Assembly (NCBI GenBank): GCA_036785705.1
Contig: JAWUZG010000051.1
Coordinates: 13,668,501-13,732,500 of the forward strand
Direction: 5' to 3'
Source: Acanthornis magna
Taxonomy: Eukaryota > Chordata > Aves > Passeriformes > Acanthizidae
DNA length: 64,000 nt
In this document: positions 11,560-22,074 of the stretch, in pieces
Layout: each line of letters opens with the position of its first letter
Position numbering within the stretch: position 1 is the first letter of the stretch
Made by a program: the position numbers and the translations under genes
Notes under the pieces: model-generated
The model's database searches: none
Told to the model about the DNA's origin: nothing
Seen by the model: the letters and a program-made list of their open reading frames with translations, nothing else

Positions 11560-11880
11560 GAATGCCTTACAGGAATAATCTGCTGTAACTGTGCACATTT
11601 GCACGCTTACTTAAGTCGCTTACTTTCCTGACGACCTCTACAGATCTCTGAAGGAAAGTTTCTCATTACTGCTTTTGTCAGCAATATGCTTTGCACTTTT
11701 TGAGATTTGATTTACCAGGATAGAGAGTCTCATTTAAGCTTTGCCATAGTATTGCTCTGTTGAATCCAAAGGTCAAATAAGGCACTGCCAAGAAAACAGC
11801 AGCATAAGGGGGAGGAATATTCTGACAGAGAAGACCAAGAAGAAATTAAGGGAAACATCAATAACTGAATTGAAAGTGAG
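11560..11880 (+). repeat. Duplicated flank, inverted partner at 61.5 kb
   Basis: This stretch aligns, reverse complemented, with about 61545-61775 (shared AAGGCACTGCCAAGAAAACA, GAGGAATATTCTGAC and CTTTGCCATAGTATTGCTCTG). It lies just past the 3' end of gene 1, so the duplication architecture reaches from 11.6 kb to the right end of the window. Confidence 0.75.
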
Positions 11881-12317
11881 GCAGCTGTTTAAAAAAATCA
11901 GGCAAGTTTTACAATTGGGATCAAGCATTCAGCCAACTCAAGTTTATGAAAAGTCTGTTTGATAATGTAATTTGAGCAGTAGAAGGCTATATCATCAGTA
12001 TGATCAGTGTCTTGAGATACAATCAAACATGTAAAATTTAGGTACAGTCTGCAGGTGAGAGTTTTGGCCAGGATCACAGCAACAATCAACATGGTCACCA
12101 AGACTTTAACACTGGCTGAGTCAAGCCTGAACCCACTGTTACTGAACAATGAAACTGGAAGGAGATAAAATCTTACAGGAGACATCCATGAAAAAGGTCT
12201 AAAAGTGACTGCACAACACATTTTCTGAGCACACAGAGACATCTCATCATAAAAGGGCAATATTTATCTACACTAAATAGTCCATGAAACAGAGGCACTG
12301 TTGCTTGCAAGAGCTTT

Positions 12318-12323
12318 TTTAAT
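12318..12323 (-). terminator. Polyadenylation signal of gene 1 (ATTAAA)
   Basis: The minus strand reads CCATTAAAAAAGC at the position where gene 4 has CCAATAAAGAATC. It is the common ATTAAA variant, about 160 bp after the stop codon. Confidence 0.6.
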
Positions 12324-12483
12324 GGCATCAGCACAAAATGGATTACAGACAATGGCAGAAGCCATGGTAGCACAAGGGCATTTTAAAAAAATCACACAGA
12401 AAGTTATAAAGCAGAGTCAGAGATCTAGGTCTCAAATTTCTTGCTGGGGCTGCATCTTTCCTCAGCTTTGGAGGATTTGCATT

Positions 12484-13011
12484 CTAATAACGGCCAGGGC
12501 GAAGAGGACGCAGGAAGGAAAGCTTGTCATTGAGGTTGATTGCCTTGTAATTTGGAAGGTTTTCACGGTCTCGAGCAAGGTATTGAATTCCACTTCCATC
12601 ACTGTTTTCACACAGCAGCCAAACACCTCTCTGGACTTTGTGAGAAGACATGATGTCATTGTCGTGTCCCGCAGCCAGGTTGGTTGCTTCTTTTACTACC
12701 CTGCTCTTCCCTTGATACTGGGCATGCTCATAGAGAGTGATCTGGGGATCACTCAGATCTTCCGTGATCTTCTGCAGAGAACTGATCTTATTATTCAGCC
12801 TTGAACCAAAAAAGCTATGTTCTCCCTCCTCAAGTACCATAAATTTACCTCCATAGTTTGAATGCTCATAAACCACCCAAGGCTGCCCAATTACTTTTGC
12901 CGAGGAGGCAAGATCATTCCAATCTTCATCTCTTAGATTGGCAATGTCAGAGGTGAATTCTTTGGACAAACCCTGGAAGTTGACATGCTCATAAAGAATG
13001 ATTTTCCCCAT
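12484..13011 (-). CDS. Gene 1: beta/gamma-crystallin, EDSP-like protein
   Basis: The protein has 175 residues and consists of four Greek-key motifs, i.e. two beta/gamma-crystallin domains. The motifs start at about residues 4 ([10 protein letters not shown]), 45 ([11 protein letters not shown]), 91 ([11 protein letters not shown]) and 130 ([12 protein letters not shown]). The crystallin Ca2+-site pattern N/D-N/D-x-x-S/T-S is only partly kept: NDLASS and NDIMSS fit, NNKISS fits, and NDKLSF lacks the last Ser. There is no signal peptide or membrane segment, so a cytosolic protein is expected. The start was chosen at the MGKI Met because it is shared by all copies, although the frame stays open upstream. 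The closest relatives I know are the epidermal differentiation-specific (EP37-type) proteins, which have roles in amphibian skin; the function in birds is inferred only. Residues that differ from gene 3 are about 56 of 175. Confidence 0.88.
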   Translation of the reverse strand: MGKIILYEHVNFQGLSKEFTSDIANLRDEDWNDLASSAKVIGQPWVVYEHSNYGGKFMVLEEGEHSFFGSRLNNKISSLQKITEDLSDPQITLYEHAQYQGKSRVVKEATNLAAGHDNDIMSSHKVQRGVWLLCENSDGSGIQYLARDRENLPNYKAINLNDKLSFLRPLRPGRY

Positions 13012-13600
13012 CTCAGTAGGACTTCTAGAGTTTGAATTTCTTCCTCTAGGAGCTGGATGACAGCCTGCATGAAAAGAGGACAGAAAACAAGCAATGCTTG
13101 TAAGAAGCCTTTTGGACCTAAAAACAAAATGATGGATGCCCAGGAGGAAAAAGGGGGGAAAAAGGAAAAACAAAACATTTTGAACAAAGAATAAATGTAG
13201 AAGCAGCTGAAAAAGAGTGAGGTCATGATATATGTGTGTTGGTTTAGGGATATGCCCAAGATTAAGTTGTAAAATACTCCCATGTTCACCCCTCACAATT
13301 GTGTGTCACCAGCCCTCTCCACCCTCTCCCTTGGCAAGGTTGGTTTCTCCTGCAGCAGCCATCTCCTCATCCCCTGAAAGACGGCTTCAGTCTCTGCACA
13401 TGCACACAGCAGAGCCTCCCGTCCGTGCTGCACCTCTCTTCCCATCACTAAAGCCTCCTTCCCTTCCTTCCCCTGCATTCCACAGCAGCTGCCCAAGACA
13501 CCCATTCCAGTTCTCCTGTACAAAGTGTGCCTCTCACCTTGATGTCAGCTGTAGGGCTGGGGAGAGCTGAGGGTGATTCCTCCAGTGCAGGGCTGCTCTT
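13012..13600 (-). other. Gene 1 leader exon, intron and 5' part of exon 2
   Basis: Exon 1 is about 13600-13538 and ends CATCAAG|GTGAGAG. The intron is 13537-13065 and ends in a pyrimidine tract and GCAG. Exon 2 starts at 13064, 53 bp before the ATG. The leader exon and the first ~300 bp of the intron are almost identical in genes 1 to 5, whereas the rest of the intron is clearly diverged. Confidence 0.75.
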
Positions 13601-13624
13601 TGTGCAGTGTCTCACCTGCCTCCA

Positions 13625-13630
13625 TTTATA
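13625..13630 (-). promoter_or_regulatory. TATA box of gene 1
   Basis: TATAAA on the minus strand (GCTATAAATGGAGG) lies about 90 bp upstream of the exon 1 donor, matching genes 2 to 5. Confidence 0.75.
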
Positions 13631-13740
13631 GCTTGCACAGAAGTCTTGTGAAACACCCCAGTCAACGGAACCGAAAGGATCTGATATTACCCCCAGGCAG
13701 GGGTCAAAACTCACTAAACATTTCATTTTACTTTATATGG

Positions 13741-13806
13741 TCCTATAACCAGACATCTTCTTCCTCTTGTTCAAAAGTCCATGGAAGTGTGAGTGACTTG
13801 ATGAAA
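13741..13806 (-). promoter_or_regulatory. Conserved upstream promoter block, gene 1
   Basis: A block of about 60 bp containing AGTCACTCACACTTCCATGG (minus strand) is shared with genes 2, 4 and 5 about 110-140 bp upstream of TATA. The AGTCACTCA core resembles an AP-1 type site, which would suit an epithelial gene. The factor is inferred, not shown. Gene 3 lacks the block. Confidence 0.5.
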
Positions 13807-14059
13807 TGGGGGAAGTTCAGTTCTTGTTTGTCCTTCTCCTCCAGAAGAAAATGGAATCAGAGTAATAAAAGTGTATCAAAGTACTTTGTGACACATGTGC
13901 TGTAGAATGTTTCTGCCTGTTGTAGTTTACATTTTTGCTTTGCTGGGAAGCACACCTAATAGACAACCTTAGTTTTCCTAAGAGTTTTGATGGAAGATAT
14001 CCAGGTGACAGAGGTGAGATTTAGGTAACTTTTTTGTTTTTCTTTTCTCTCTTCCCCTT

Positions 14060-14712
14060 ATTATTGATGTTGGAAAAGGCCACCAAGATCATCAAATTCA
14101 ACCTTCAACCAAACGCCACCGTGCCCATTAAACCATATTGCAAAGGGCCATTTCTACTTTTGTTTTGAACATTTTCAGGGACGGTGACCATACCACTTCC
14201 CTGGGCAGCCTGTTCCAATACTTAAACACTCTTTCAGTGAAGAAATGTTTCCTAATATCCAACTTGAACCTTTCTAAGCACAACTGGAGAGCATTTCTCT
14301 TTGTCCTTCCCTGCCTGGGAAAAGAGATAAACCCCCACATCGCCACAAGCTCCTTTCAGGTATTGTGGAGAGCAAAAATATCTCCCCTGAGCCTCCTTTT
14401 CTCGAAGATAAACCCCCTCATGTCCCTCAGCCGTTCCTCATCAGACTTGTGCTCCAGACCCCTCACCAGCACCGTTGCCTTCTCTGGATTCACTCCAGCA
14501 CCTCAGTGTCTTTCTTGTGGTGAGGGGCCCAGAACTGGACACAGGATTCCAGGTGTGGCCTCACCAGTGCTGAATACAGGGGGACAATCACTGCCTCAGT
14601 CCTGCTGGACGCACTATTCCTGATCCAGGCTGGGTACCATTGGCCTTCTTGGGCTCCTGGGCATGCAGATGGCTCATATTCAGCCATCTGAAGCTCTGGA
14701 TGCCCCATCCCT
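14060..14712 (-). mobile_element. CR1 LINE fragment, antisense
   Basis: The plus strand reads as the reverse complement of the CR1 3' region (GGAAAAGGCCACCAAGATCATC, CCACTTCCCTGGGCAGCCTG, CCTCACCAGTGCTGAATACA). It is inserted in the gene 1 unit only and is absent from the gene 2 and gene 4 units, so it entered after or independently of the duplication. Confidence 0.85.
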
Positions 14713-14769
14713 TGAAGGGTTTTTTGCGATGCCTTCCACCCCAAACAATTCTTGGATCCTGTACAATGT

Positions 14770-15150
14770 ATAATCATGCATGTATTTATGTACAGTAATA
14801 AGTGTATATGGCAGTATAGTAGATCATAATCACAAGCATCAATATTCTTCTCTCAAAACCAGACAGAAAGTTACAGTCTAGAACCCAGACATGGAGTGTA
14901 AATAGAGAGCTACTGGCATGGTGTAAAACCAGATACAGAGTCAGAAATTTGAAGCAGAAGCATGGCAAAACAAACATAGATATTTCCAGACACTTCTTTT
15001 CAGAAAATACCAAATATTGTAAAAGGTGCTTTATATTGTCTGTTTTTGAATTTAAGCACTTGAAAGTGTTTAGACATGGTGTTTCTTTAACAGACATGTC
15101 AAGCAGCAATCTTATTGTGCAAAATATGACTCTAAACATTAGAGGTGCTT
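14770..15150 (+). repeat. Upstream unit of gene 1, paralogous to 22.1 kb
   Basis: It aligns with 22075-22430 and, inverted, with 36630-36990 (shared GAGAGCTACTGGCATGGTGT and AAGTGTTTAGACATGGTGTT). It contains no gene that I can support. Confidence 0.8.
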
Positions 15151-15154
15151 AGGC

Positions 15155-16680
15155 TATGTGGAAGATGACAGCATGTGTTCCATGAACTTTATCAAACAAA
15201 GCCCTTTTTGGTTCAAAAAGAGTCATAACGGTGTGCTTTGGCAGCAAAGTTCCAGCTGCAGTAGCCGGCAAGTAGGGCATGGATCCGGGCAGGGACATCC
15301 GCCAGGCAGGAGACTCGTGCTGGGATTCAAGGCACCCACGAGTGCCAGAAGGCCAGGGAGACCAGGCTGTGCTGTGTGTGGAGCTGGCTGCAAGCAACAA
15401 GCTGCAGCAGCCAGGCAGTAGGAGACACCAAAGTGTCCTTGGGTCAGAGAGCCCAGAGCCAGGGGTGAGACTGGACAGGCTGAGGGCTCTCAGCCCTGTT
15501 GGAAGGAGCTGTGAGGTGCTTGTGGCTGTGGAGAGTGAGGGTGTGCAGGTGTTCACGAGTGGCCTTCAGTGTGGCTGCTGTGCAGAGGAGGAAGGAGACT
15601 GGGCTGTGTCTCTTCCATCCTGTGGCAGTGCTGCTGGTGTCACCTGTGGCGTGGCTGAGGGCAGCCCCTGGGCTGTGGCAGCCGCTGCAGTTGGCCGTGG
15701 CCGTGTCCTGTCCGTGCACATGTGCGTGCCTGGCTCTGGCTCACACAGCCACCCTCAGCACGGACTGCCCCTGCACCCTGGGCAGCAGCACCGGGAAAAG
15801 CAGCCCTCGACAGACACCCTGCAGCCTGGGCTCCAGCAGCCGAGCACCACGAGTCCCTGGGGCTGCACCCTGCTCGTTCCCAACTATCCCTACACACGGC
15901 ACTTGGAGAGTGACTTGGCCAAAACAGAGCTCTGGAATCAGTGTTTTCCCACTGAAAAACCACCCTCGTCTAACTTCATTGTTTTTCCTTTTACTTTCAG
16001 TCCTGATCAGCTGCTTGCAGGAACTACCATGAGCTTTCTTGGAAGAGCATCTTGTGTGTTGAAATCCTACAGATCCTCAGATGCTCTCTCAGTTCCCTTT
16101 TTCTTGCACTTGTGGTTGGGCATTATGCTATTTCTACTCTCTTGAAAGCAGAACCACATCCTGAAAAATTCCTTTCCAGAAACCCAAATTCACCAAGAAA
16201 GCCCCAAACACTAAACTGAGGAGAGACAAATTGCAGGACACATTAATTGCTGAGTGCAAGGACAATGCAAAGGAGCTCCTTAGACTCACTGAGTCAATGT
16301 CAGTGCACAGAAATCCCCATCAGGACAGTGTCAGACTGACATGGCTGAATAGAAGGGATGGGCAAAGGACACTGATCATCTTTATATATAGCAAGATCCC
16401 TCAGGAACAATATGGCTCAGGAAATACTAGGATTTGCCTGTCTTGTCCTCAAGTCGTGAGATTGAATGATCCTGTGAGCCAGGAGGATTGTAGGATTGCT
16501 GGATAATTGGGGTTGGAAGTGACCTTTGGTTGCCCTTGGGCTCAGTCTGCTGCACAGGAATGACTGTGATGTGAATGATGCTTGCTTGTGGCTTTATCCA
16601 GTCAGGTCTGGAAAACCCCTGAGCATGGAGACCACAGAATTTCTCTGGGTGGTGTGATTTAAAATTTGCTGACCTCATTG
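15155..16680 (+). repeat. GC-rich segment X, copy 1
   Basis: This segment is repeated at 23735-25285 (direct) and 33800-35335 (inverted), all very similar. Several frames are open in the GC-rich part on both strands; the longest on the plus strand (15279-16145, 288 codons) is preserved in all three copies and ends in a hydrophobic stretch (about residues 270-288). I do not recognise it. Preservation is no proof of coding here, because the copies are nearly identical and the GC-rich composition keeps stops rare. It may be a gene of unknown function or a non-coding duplicon. Confidence 0.8.
15279..16145 (+). CDS. Unrecognised 288-codon open frame in segment X, copy 1
   Basis: The translation begins MDPGRDIRQA and has Ser-, Pro-, Gln- and His-rich middle parts. 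It has Cys pairs near residues 97-101 and a hydrophobic C-terminal end (FFLHLWLGIMLFLLS). No domain is recognisable. An internal TTTTACTTTCAG at about 15990-16001 looks like a splice acceptor, so a real transcript might be spliced differently. I list the frame because it is intact in three copies; I think it more likely non-coding than coding. Confidence 0.2.
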   Translation: MDPGRDIRQAGDSCWDSRHPRVPEGQGDQAVLCVELAASNKLQQPGSRRHQSVLGSESPEPGVRLDRLRALSPVGRSCEVLVAVESEGVQVFTSGLQCGCCAEEEGDWAVSLPSCGSAAGVTCGVAEGSPWAVAAAAVGRGRVLSVHMCVPGSGSHSHPQHGLPLHPGQQHREKQPSTDTLQPGLQQPSTTSPWGCTLLVPNYPYTRHLESDLAKTELWNQCFPTEKPPSSNFIVFPFTFSPDQLLAGTTMSFLGRASCVLKSYRSSDALSVPFFLHLWLGIMLFLLS

Positions 16681-17770
16681 TGAAAATTTTTCTTGGCCTT
16701 GGAAGAGACAGGGCGAAGGGTTCTCAGAGGTGCACAGCAAAAGGACATCTGGAAAGAGTCTTAACTGGAATCATGGAAGCTCTGACTGAAAGTAAGGGGG
16801 AAAAAAATAACCCTAAGGGTTTTTCAGCACTGGCAGTAGGGCCAGAGGCCCAGAGGAATCTCCATCCTTGGGGCTGTTCAGAAATCTCTAGAAGATGGCC
16901 GTGAGTAACCTCATCATGTGTTGAGGTAGCTGTGCTGTGAACAACGCCTTGGACTAGGGAGGTCCCTTCCCGAATAAATCTTTCTTTCAGTAATTCCAAT
17001 GAAGTTTTAAAAGCCTTTGTCACTTTCTGGCTAATTCCCAACTTTGTTCAATTTCAATGAAAAAGTGTCATCATCAAGTCATAGGTATAACAACTTTGCA
17101 ATAATGGATATTTATAAATTTCATTTCCCCAGCATCAGACTTCCCTCTGCCTTCCTCCACTGGCTCTCAGCTGCTCTCTTGTTGAATGTAATTCTCTTTA
17201 TTCAAGGGTCAAAGTCCTTCTCCACCTTAACTTCATCCTCCTATTACTAAAAAACTTTCAAGAATCCTCTGCTAGATTTCAGAACTGACTCTTCCCCATT
17301 TGTTTAGATTCTGTCTTTGATTAAAAAAAACCCCAAACCTCTGCAATAACAAATGCAAAATTCCTGAAACATTCCCATCCATATTCCTCCTTGAACATTT
17401 TCTTTGCTGTTTTGTAGGATTGCACTCCACTCTGGTGCATGAGTAGCTGTGCCTAGGACCGGCCAAGAAAATTGTTTGGCCTCCTAGAAGCATTTGGGCT
17501 GAAAGGAACCTTGGGTGCTCAAGCTGCTGTTCCCAGAAGGATGCAGAATGGGGAGATTGTCCCTTGCTGGTTATGAAGCAGGGGGAGAGAAAGCAGAGTG
17601 GAACAGGATGGTTTGTTACTGTGCAGTTCTGCAATATTTCCTGCAAGGGGCTGAGGGAATGGAAAGCGTTGGGACAGAGGCCACGGCTGTGTCAGTGGGT
17701 GAGAATAAGAGCAGAGAGGCTGCAGGAAGGCATGGGGAGCTGAATGAGGCAGCAAATCTCACCACAGGTA
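16681..17770 (+). repeat. Segment S, copy 1 (reference copy)
   Basis: Its paralogues are at 32870-33800 (inverted), 43316-44700 (inverted) and 46590-47070 (direct, partial). It carries only a short A run (17322-17331) at the site where two other copies carry long polypyrimidine or polypurine tracts. Open frames on both strands are short and not conserved. No gene was recognised. Confidence 0.75.
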
Positions 17771-18514
17771 ACACAGCTTCAGCAGTTCTATTCTTTTGCA
17801 AGTATCGTAAACCCTTCTGATATCAAAGATTGCCAGGCTTTGATATCCCTGAAGAAAAAGAAATCCCTTTACCTGGGTTTTGCCAAGGTAATCATATTAT
17901 ACTCCTTTTCCCTTTTGTATCTTCCACTTCAAAGGAGAAATAAGCCCAATGCACCAATTTCAGGGCACTTTCTACTACCAAGAAAGGACAAAACAGTAAC
18001 TGAATGCTTATAAGTTACACCCTAAAAAAAGATATTGCAAGAATCTTCAGGTCGTAGTGTCAGAATCCAGGAAATGTCATCAGCAAGGATGCTCTTGCAT
18101 CTTCATTTTTTTCCCCTCATTGTATGAGACCACCCCGTAATCTTGAACCCCATACATATATGTGGTGTTCTTTCACTGTTCCTCACCACATTCAGGTGTT
18201 ATCCACTACATGTTTGATAAGCAGCTAGAAAGGAACTAATCTTTCAGCCTTTAATGCCACCGGTGTAAACCATCCAGTCTTAGCTGTAAAAATGCTAAAA
18301 CTTTACCAGAGACTTCTGTCTACAGAGCTCTACACAGTAGGACAGAGTAGATTTCCTCCTCAGTCAGCCTTGGAAAACACAAGATTTTGCTGATACTTAA
18401 AATATCAGAGTGCTGAAAAGGAGGTACTGTAGATGTGAAAAGAGGAATATGAAACTAAGAGACAGGGACCTGAAACCATGGCAAGGTTCACTGTATTGCT
18501 GAATTTGCACATCC

Positions 18515-18960
18515 TAGAATCACAAAATCACAGAATGATTTGAGCTGGGAGAGATCTGGGCAGGGATGCCTTCCACTAGACCAGGTTGCTCAAAGCCCTG
18601 TCCAGCCTGGCCTTGAACACTTTGAGGGATGGGGCATCCACAGCTTCTCTGGGCAATCTCTGCCAGTGCCTCACCACCCTCATCATATAAATATGCTGTC
18701 AAACGCATGACTGAAATTTCCCCTCTCTAGGTTTCAAAGGCCCCAGTAAAAAGTCTGCAGAGGTGCATGCAGTGCTCCAGGTGGGATCTCACCATAGTGA
18801 ATTAGAGGGGGAGAATCCCCTCCCCTGACCTGCTGGCTACACTTCATGCAGCCCATGATACCTTTGGCTTTCCAGGCTGCGAGCTCACATTGCTGGGCCA
18901 CGTTTGCTTTTTCATCCAGCAGTATCCCCAGTTCCTACTCAGCAGGGCTGCCCTCAGTCC
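18515..18960 (-). mobile_element. CR1 fragment, antisense (inside left arm)
   Basis: The reverse complement of the CR1 3' end starts at CCTAGAATCACAAAATCACA and continues through CTTCCACTAGACCAGGTTGC. The mirror copy is at about 40100-40555. Confidence 0.8.
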
Positions 18961-19299
18961 ACTCATCTCCAACTGTTCTGATCTGCAAATGAGTAGGTGA
19001 AGGCTGTGCTGAAGCTGTGCTGAAGCTGTTCTGGCTGTCTCAAATCATCCCCCTGTCCTCCGTGTGCCTACAAGTACAAATAGAGAAATGGAAAATGCAG
19101 GAAGTAGCTTGAGATATTTAATTGTGAGCACACCTCCTTGCTGAATCACCCTAACTGAGCAAGTCGCTGGCTAAGTGAGTTCACCTGTAAAACATCAGAA
19201 ATCTTTATAGAGCTCTTCTCTCTGGAGGAAATGCCTTCTTTTGGAGCACTACTGCTCTGCTGCTGACACATTCATGTCTGTGCTGCCACGCACACAAGA

Positions 19300-19590
19300 A
19301 TGGCCTTGTCAGGATCACTGGGAACCAGTAACAAATGGTGACCCTCAAGGGTCCCTGCTGCCACCAAGAGTGCTCCATGTCTTCATCAGTGGCGCAGGCA
19401 GTGGGATCGAGTGCACCCTCAGCGAGTCTGCAGGTGACACCAAGCTGAGGAGTGAGTGTGACACACTGAGGGAAGGGACCATGCAGAGGGACCTCAGCAG
19501 CCTCCAGCACTGGCACCATATGGACTCATGAGGTCACAAAGGCCAAGAGCATCTCCTGTCTGACCAAGGCAGCAACCAATGCCAGGAGAT
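19300..19590 (+). mobile_element. CR1 ORF2 fragment (inside left arm)
   Basis: Sense CR1 ORF2 text (GTGACCCTCAAGGGTCCCTG ... AGTGGGATCGAGTGCACCCT). The stretch 19000-19600 is also related, in direct orientation, to 62090-62760, so CR1 and flank were duplicated together. Confidence 0.7.
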
Positions 19591-20245
19591 TGTGGCAAAC
19601 AGGAGGTCAGCACAGAGGGAGATAAACACTGCAGTGCAGAGCTGCCATGTGGCAGCTGTCATAATACACAGCTCAGGGCGTGCAGCTGTCATTATACAGT
19701 GGTGGAGGAGGGCTGAGACTCTGCCATTCCAGGTGAACTTGCCCATGGCAAAAGAGATCAATGGAATACCTTGTCATTCCTCCTGCCTTCTCAAGATACA
19801 ACAGGTTTAAAAAACAAGACAGGTTTTTCCATTGGGATCAACCAATCATTCCATTCAAAGTTGTGAGAACTTACTGTTTGATTATGTGATTAAGGGTGTT
19901 AGAAGACTGTATCACCAGCAAGATCCAGCACATTGATTGACTGTAGGAGATAAATCAAATGTGGGATAATTGGCAACACTGCATGGGAGAATTTGGCTAG
20001 GATCACAGCATTAATCAACAGGATCACCAAGATTTTAACACTGGCTGAGTCAAGCCTGCACCCACTGTTACTGACCAGTGAAACTGGAAGGAGATAAAAT
20101 TCTGCAGGAGACATTCAGGAAAAATATTTGCAAGTGACTGCATGAACCATTCTCTGGACACACAGAGACATCTCATTGTGAAAGAGCAATATTTATCTAT
20201 TCTAAAGAGGCATAGCAAAGCCCCACTGCTGATTGCAGAAGATTC

Positions 20246-20251
20246 TTTATT
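20246..20251 (-). terminator. Polyadenylation signal of gene 2 (AATAAA)
   Basis: AATAAA on the minus strand (GCCAATAAAGAATC), about 420 bp after the ancestral stop, as in gene 4. Confidence 0.65.
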
Positions 20252-20670
20252 GGCACCAATGCAAACTGGATTACAGACAATGGCAGAGGCCAGTGTACCA
20301 CAAGGGCATTGGCAAGCAAATCACAAAGGAAGGGGTGCTGGTTCTGTACTCACATTTTCTGTTGCACTTAGCAACAGAGACAACATGCAATGCTTCTACA
20401 TTCCATAGCCCAGGACTGCAATGCCAGCTGAGGGTGCAATAGGTTCCACACCCCTGGCATGCCTCTCAGCTTGGACACTCTTTCATATGATCAAGTGTGA
20501 TAACCTTTTCATTTTATGGGGCAGGAGAAGAGTGCAAGGCAGGATAGATGGGCAGTGCAGCACAGCAGAGAGCTCCCAGGGAAAAAAAGCTACACAAATG
20601 GAAGGAGAAATCTAGATCTCAGATTTCTTGCTGGCTCTGCATCTTTCCTCCGCTTTGGAGGATTTGCATT

Positions 20671-21201
20671 CTAATAAGAACGGCCAGGGTAAAGGGGACG
20701 CAGGTAGGAAAGCCTGTCATTGAGGTAGATTGCTCCGTACTGTGGAAGGTGTTCATTTTCTCATGCAATGTATTGAATTCCACTTCCATCACTGTGCTCA
20801 CACAACAACCAGGCTCCTCTCTGGACCTTGTGGGAAGACATGATGTCATTGTCAAATCCTGCAGCCAGATTGGTTGCTTGTCTTATGACCCTGCTCTTCC
20901 CTTGATAGTTGGGATGCTCATAGAGAGTGATCTGGGGATTGTGCAAATCTTCCGTGATCATCTGCAGAGAATTGATTGTGTCATTCATCCTTCTCCCAAC
21001 AAAGTCATGTTTTCCCTCCTCAAGTACCAGTAACCTGCCTGTATAGTTTATGTGCTCGTAAGCCACCCAAGGCTGGCCAATTACTTTCACTGAGGAGATA
21101 ATATCATTAAAATCCAAATGTCCCAGATTGGAAATGTCAGAAGTGATTTCCCTGGACACACCCCTGAAGTGGGCATGCTCATAAATGATGATTTTTCCCA
21201 T
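20671..21201 (-). pseudogene. Gene 2: EDSP-like beta/gamma-crystallin with a premature stop
   Basis: The frame starts like its relatives ([14 protein letters not shown]) and is open for 146 codons, then meets TGA at 20763-20761 where gene 4 has CGA (Arg147). The loss removes the last 29 residues, i.e. most of the fourth Greek-key motif, which remains readable downstream to the old stop at 20671. A C-to-T change at a CpG explains it. Apart from that the protein differs from gene 4 at only three residues that I can see (Lys/Glu in the EEGxHDF segment, Asn/Ser in DTxSSL, Tyr/Cys in ITLxEH). A truncated product lacking one Greek key would probably not fold normally, so I call it a pseudogene, but the promoter and splice sites are intact and it may be transcribed. 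A stop polymorphic within the species is possible. Confidence 0.85.
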
Positions 21202-21845
21202 CTCAGTGGGACTTCTGGAGATGCAAGTTCTTGCTGCAGGTCTTGGATGACAGCCTGCACAAAAGGAAGACAGAAAACAATCAAAGCCTATAAGAAGACT
21301 TTACAGAAAATGATGGAAAGCATGGGGAAGTAAAGAAAAAGTAAAACATTTTTCGCAATGAAGAAATGCAACACCAGCTTGAAAAGAGAGAAGGCTTTAA
21401 ACAGAAATTTGTATTTAGAGGGAAAAAGTAAAATGATGTGTGTGCCCACAACTCTCCAGTTTTAATTAGTTGTGTGTACTGGTTTAGGGATATGCCCAGG
21501 ATTAAATTGTAAAATAGTCTCATGTTCACCCCTCACAATTGTGTGTCACCAGCCCTCTCCACCCTCTCCCTTGGCAAGGTTGGTTTCTCCTGCAGCAGCC
21601 ATCTCCTCATCCCCTGAAAGATGGCTTCAGTCTCTGCTCATGCACACAGCAGAGCCTCCCATCCGTGCTGCACCTCTCATCCCATCACTAAAGCCTCCTT
21701 CCCTTCCTTCCCCTGCATTCCACAGCAGCTGCCCAAGACACCCATTCCAGTTCTCCTGTACAAAGTGTGCCTCTCACCTTGATGTCAGCTGCAGGGCTGG
21801 GGAGAGCTGAGGGTGATTCCTCCAGTGCAGGGCTGCTCTTTGTGA
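21202..21845 (-). other. Gene 2 leader exon, intron and 5' part of exon 2
   Basis: Exon 2 begins at 21254 (GCAG|GCTGTCATCC), the intron is 21777-21255, and exon 1 ends at 21778 (ATCAAG|GTGAG). All splice signals match those of the intact genes. Confidence 0.75.
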
Positions 21846-21866
21846 AGGGCATCTTACCAGCCTCCA

Positions 21867-21872
21867 TTTATA
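21867..21872 (-). promoter_or_regulatory. TATA box of gene 2
   Basis: TATAAA in the same context as gene 4 (AGTATAAATGGAGGCTGG). The conserved upstream block with AGTCACTCACACTTCCATGG (minus strand) lies at about 21961-22041. Confidence 0.75.
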
Positions 21873-22074
21873 CTTGCTCAGCAGTCTTGTGAAACTCCCC
21901 AGTCAACAGAACTGGGAAGTGGCACCATGCTCAGGGATCCAGACTCATTAACTATCCTGTCCTTATTTAGATGTTCCTATAATCAGACATCTCATTGCTC
22001 TCATTCAAAAGTCCATGGAAGTGTGAGTGACTTGATGAAATGGGGGGCCAATGTGCCACATGCAATCATATATG

